From assembly GCA_050743385.1 (NCBI GenBank), contig JBOGFJ010000207.1, positions 1 through 5,764 on the forward strand: 5,764 bases of DNA. Direction: 5' to 3'. Position numbers and translations under genes: made by a program. This document shows positions 5,434 through 5,764 of this stretch, piece by piece. This DNA is from JACDBD01 sp050743385. GTDB taxonomy: Bacteria > Actinomycetota > Acidimicrobiia > IMCC26256 > JACDBD01. How positions within the stretch are numbered: position 1 is the stretch's first letter; each line of letters begins with the position of its first letter. Below the pieces are notes generated by a model that saw only the letters and a list, made by a program, of their open reading frames with translations, had not been told where the DNA came from and did no database searches.

Positions 5434-5764
5434 ATGCCCTCCGAGGACGTGCTCGAGGCACCGAACATTCTCGAGTACCCGTACGCGCGCTCGACCGGGC
5501 CCGTGATCGGGCGGTTCATGACCGGCTTGCGCGACGGGCAGATCTCCGGCGTCCGCGCCTCCGACGGCCGGGTCGTCTGCCCGCCTACCGAGTACGACCC
5601 CGTCACCAGCGAGGCGCTCGGTGAGGACGCGTTCGTGGAGGTCGGGCCCGCCGGTGAGGTCACGACGTGGGCGTGGGTGCACGACCCGCACGAGAAGCAC
5701 CCGCTCGACCGGCCGTTCGCGTGGGCGCTCGTGCGCCTCGACGGCGCCGACACCGCCATGCTGC
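5434..5764 (+). CDS. DUF35 / OB-fold protein with degenerate zinc ribbon, partial (C-terminus off right edge)
   Basis: The first 110 residues are visible and the frame is open to the window edge. The architecture is that of acyl-CoA-associated DUF35 proteins: an N-terminal helix (YARSTGPVIGRFMTGLRDGQ, about 17-36), then the rubredoxin-like ribbon position GVRASDGRVVCPPTEYDPVT (39-58), then the start of the OB fold with EVTTWAWVHD (75-84) and FAWALVRLDGADTAML (95-110). Family members usually have CxxC pairs in the ribbon; here only Cys49 remains, so zinc binding is unlikely. From memory, the SDGRV-PP-EYDPVT variant recurs in mycobacterial and rhodococcal homologues. DUF35 proteins or domains partner thiolase-like Ltp/SCP-x aldolases (for example Ltp2 with the DUF35 domain of ChsH2 in cholesterol side-chain cleavage), so such a gene may follow. 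No Shine-Dalgarno precedes the ATG. The gene has the opposite direction to all others here and shares a 56-bp control region with the thioesterase. Confidence 0.88.
   Translation, partial: MPSEDVLEAPNILEYPYARSTGPVIGRFMTGLRDGQISGVRASDGRVVCPPTEYDPVTSEALGEDAFVEVGPAGEVTTWAWVHDPHEKHPLDRPFAWALVRLDGADTAML

Noticed and set aside
5043..5759. Minus-strand open frames across the DUF35 gene
   Set aside because: No domain and low-complexity composition. The plus-strand frame from 5434 encodes a recognisable DUF35 protein with coherent codon use.

Overview
The window is GC-rich throughout (roughly 70 % by eye), with almost every third codon position G or C and GTG starts in use. The proteins look actinobacterial: FadD/FadE acyl-CoA enzymes, a KstR-like TetR repressor and a mycobacterial-type DUF35 protein with a degenerate zinc ribbon. 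This suggests an actinomycete or a related Actinomycetota lineage such as Acidimicrobiia. The species cannot be told from the sequence.

Layout. Positions 1-3895 hold a tight minus-strand operon, transcribed right to left: acyl-CoA synthetase (FadD type, 3895-2303), acyl-CoA dehydrogenase (FadE type, 2306-1104), class I SAM-dependent methyltransferase (1107-301) and a TetR/KstR-like repressor (304 to beyond the left edge). All three junctions are 4-base start/stop overlaps (GTGA, ATGA, ATGA). An 88-bp gap at 3896-3983 carries two overlapping palindromes just before fadD (candidate operator) and a perfect 11-bp inverted repeat (candidate terminator of the preceding gene). Next come an unrecognised multi-pass membrane protein (4649-3984, minus) and a PaaI/hotdog thioesterase (5377-4724, minus). 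A DUF35-type OB-fold protein runs the other way from 5434 off the right edge. The thioesterase and DUF35 starts are head to head, 56 bp apart. That gap contains AGAACGTGTTCT, which fits the core of the KstR operator (TnnAACnnGTTnnA).

How the genes fit together. FadD would activate a carboxylic acid to its CoA thioester and FadE would introduce the alpha,beta double bond. The thioesterase could release or recycle CoA esters. DUF35 proteins usually partner thiolase-like lipid-transfer proteins (Ltp/SCP-x aldolases), which suggests such a gene lies just beyond the right edge. FadD resembles the FadD19/FadD17 sterol-side-chain branch, the repressor resembles KstR, and a KstR-like box is present. 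Together these make a steroid or branched lipid side-chain catabolic locus the best reading, but the substrate is inferred. The methyltransferase embedded in the beta-oxidation operon is the least expected component. No RNA gene, mobile element or CRISPR array was seen, and no gene-free stretch exceeds 100 bp.
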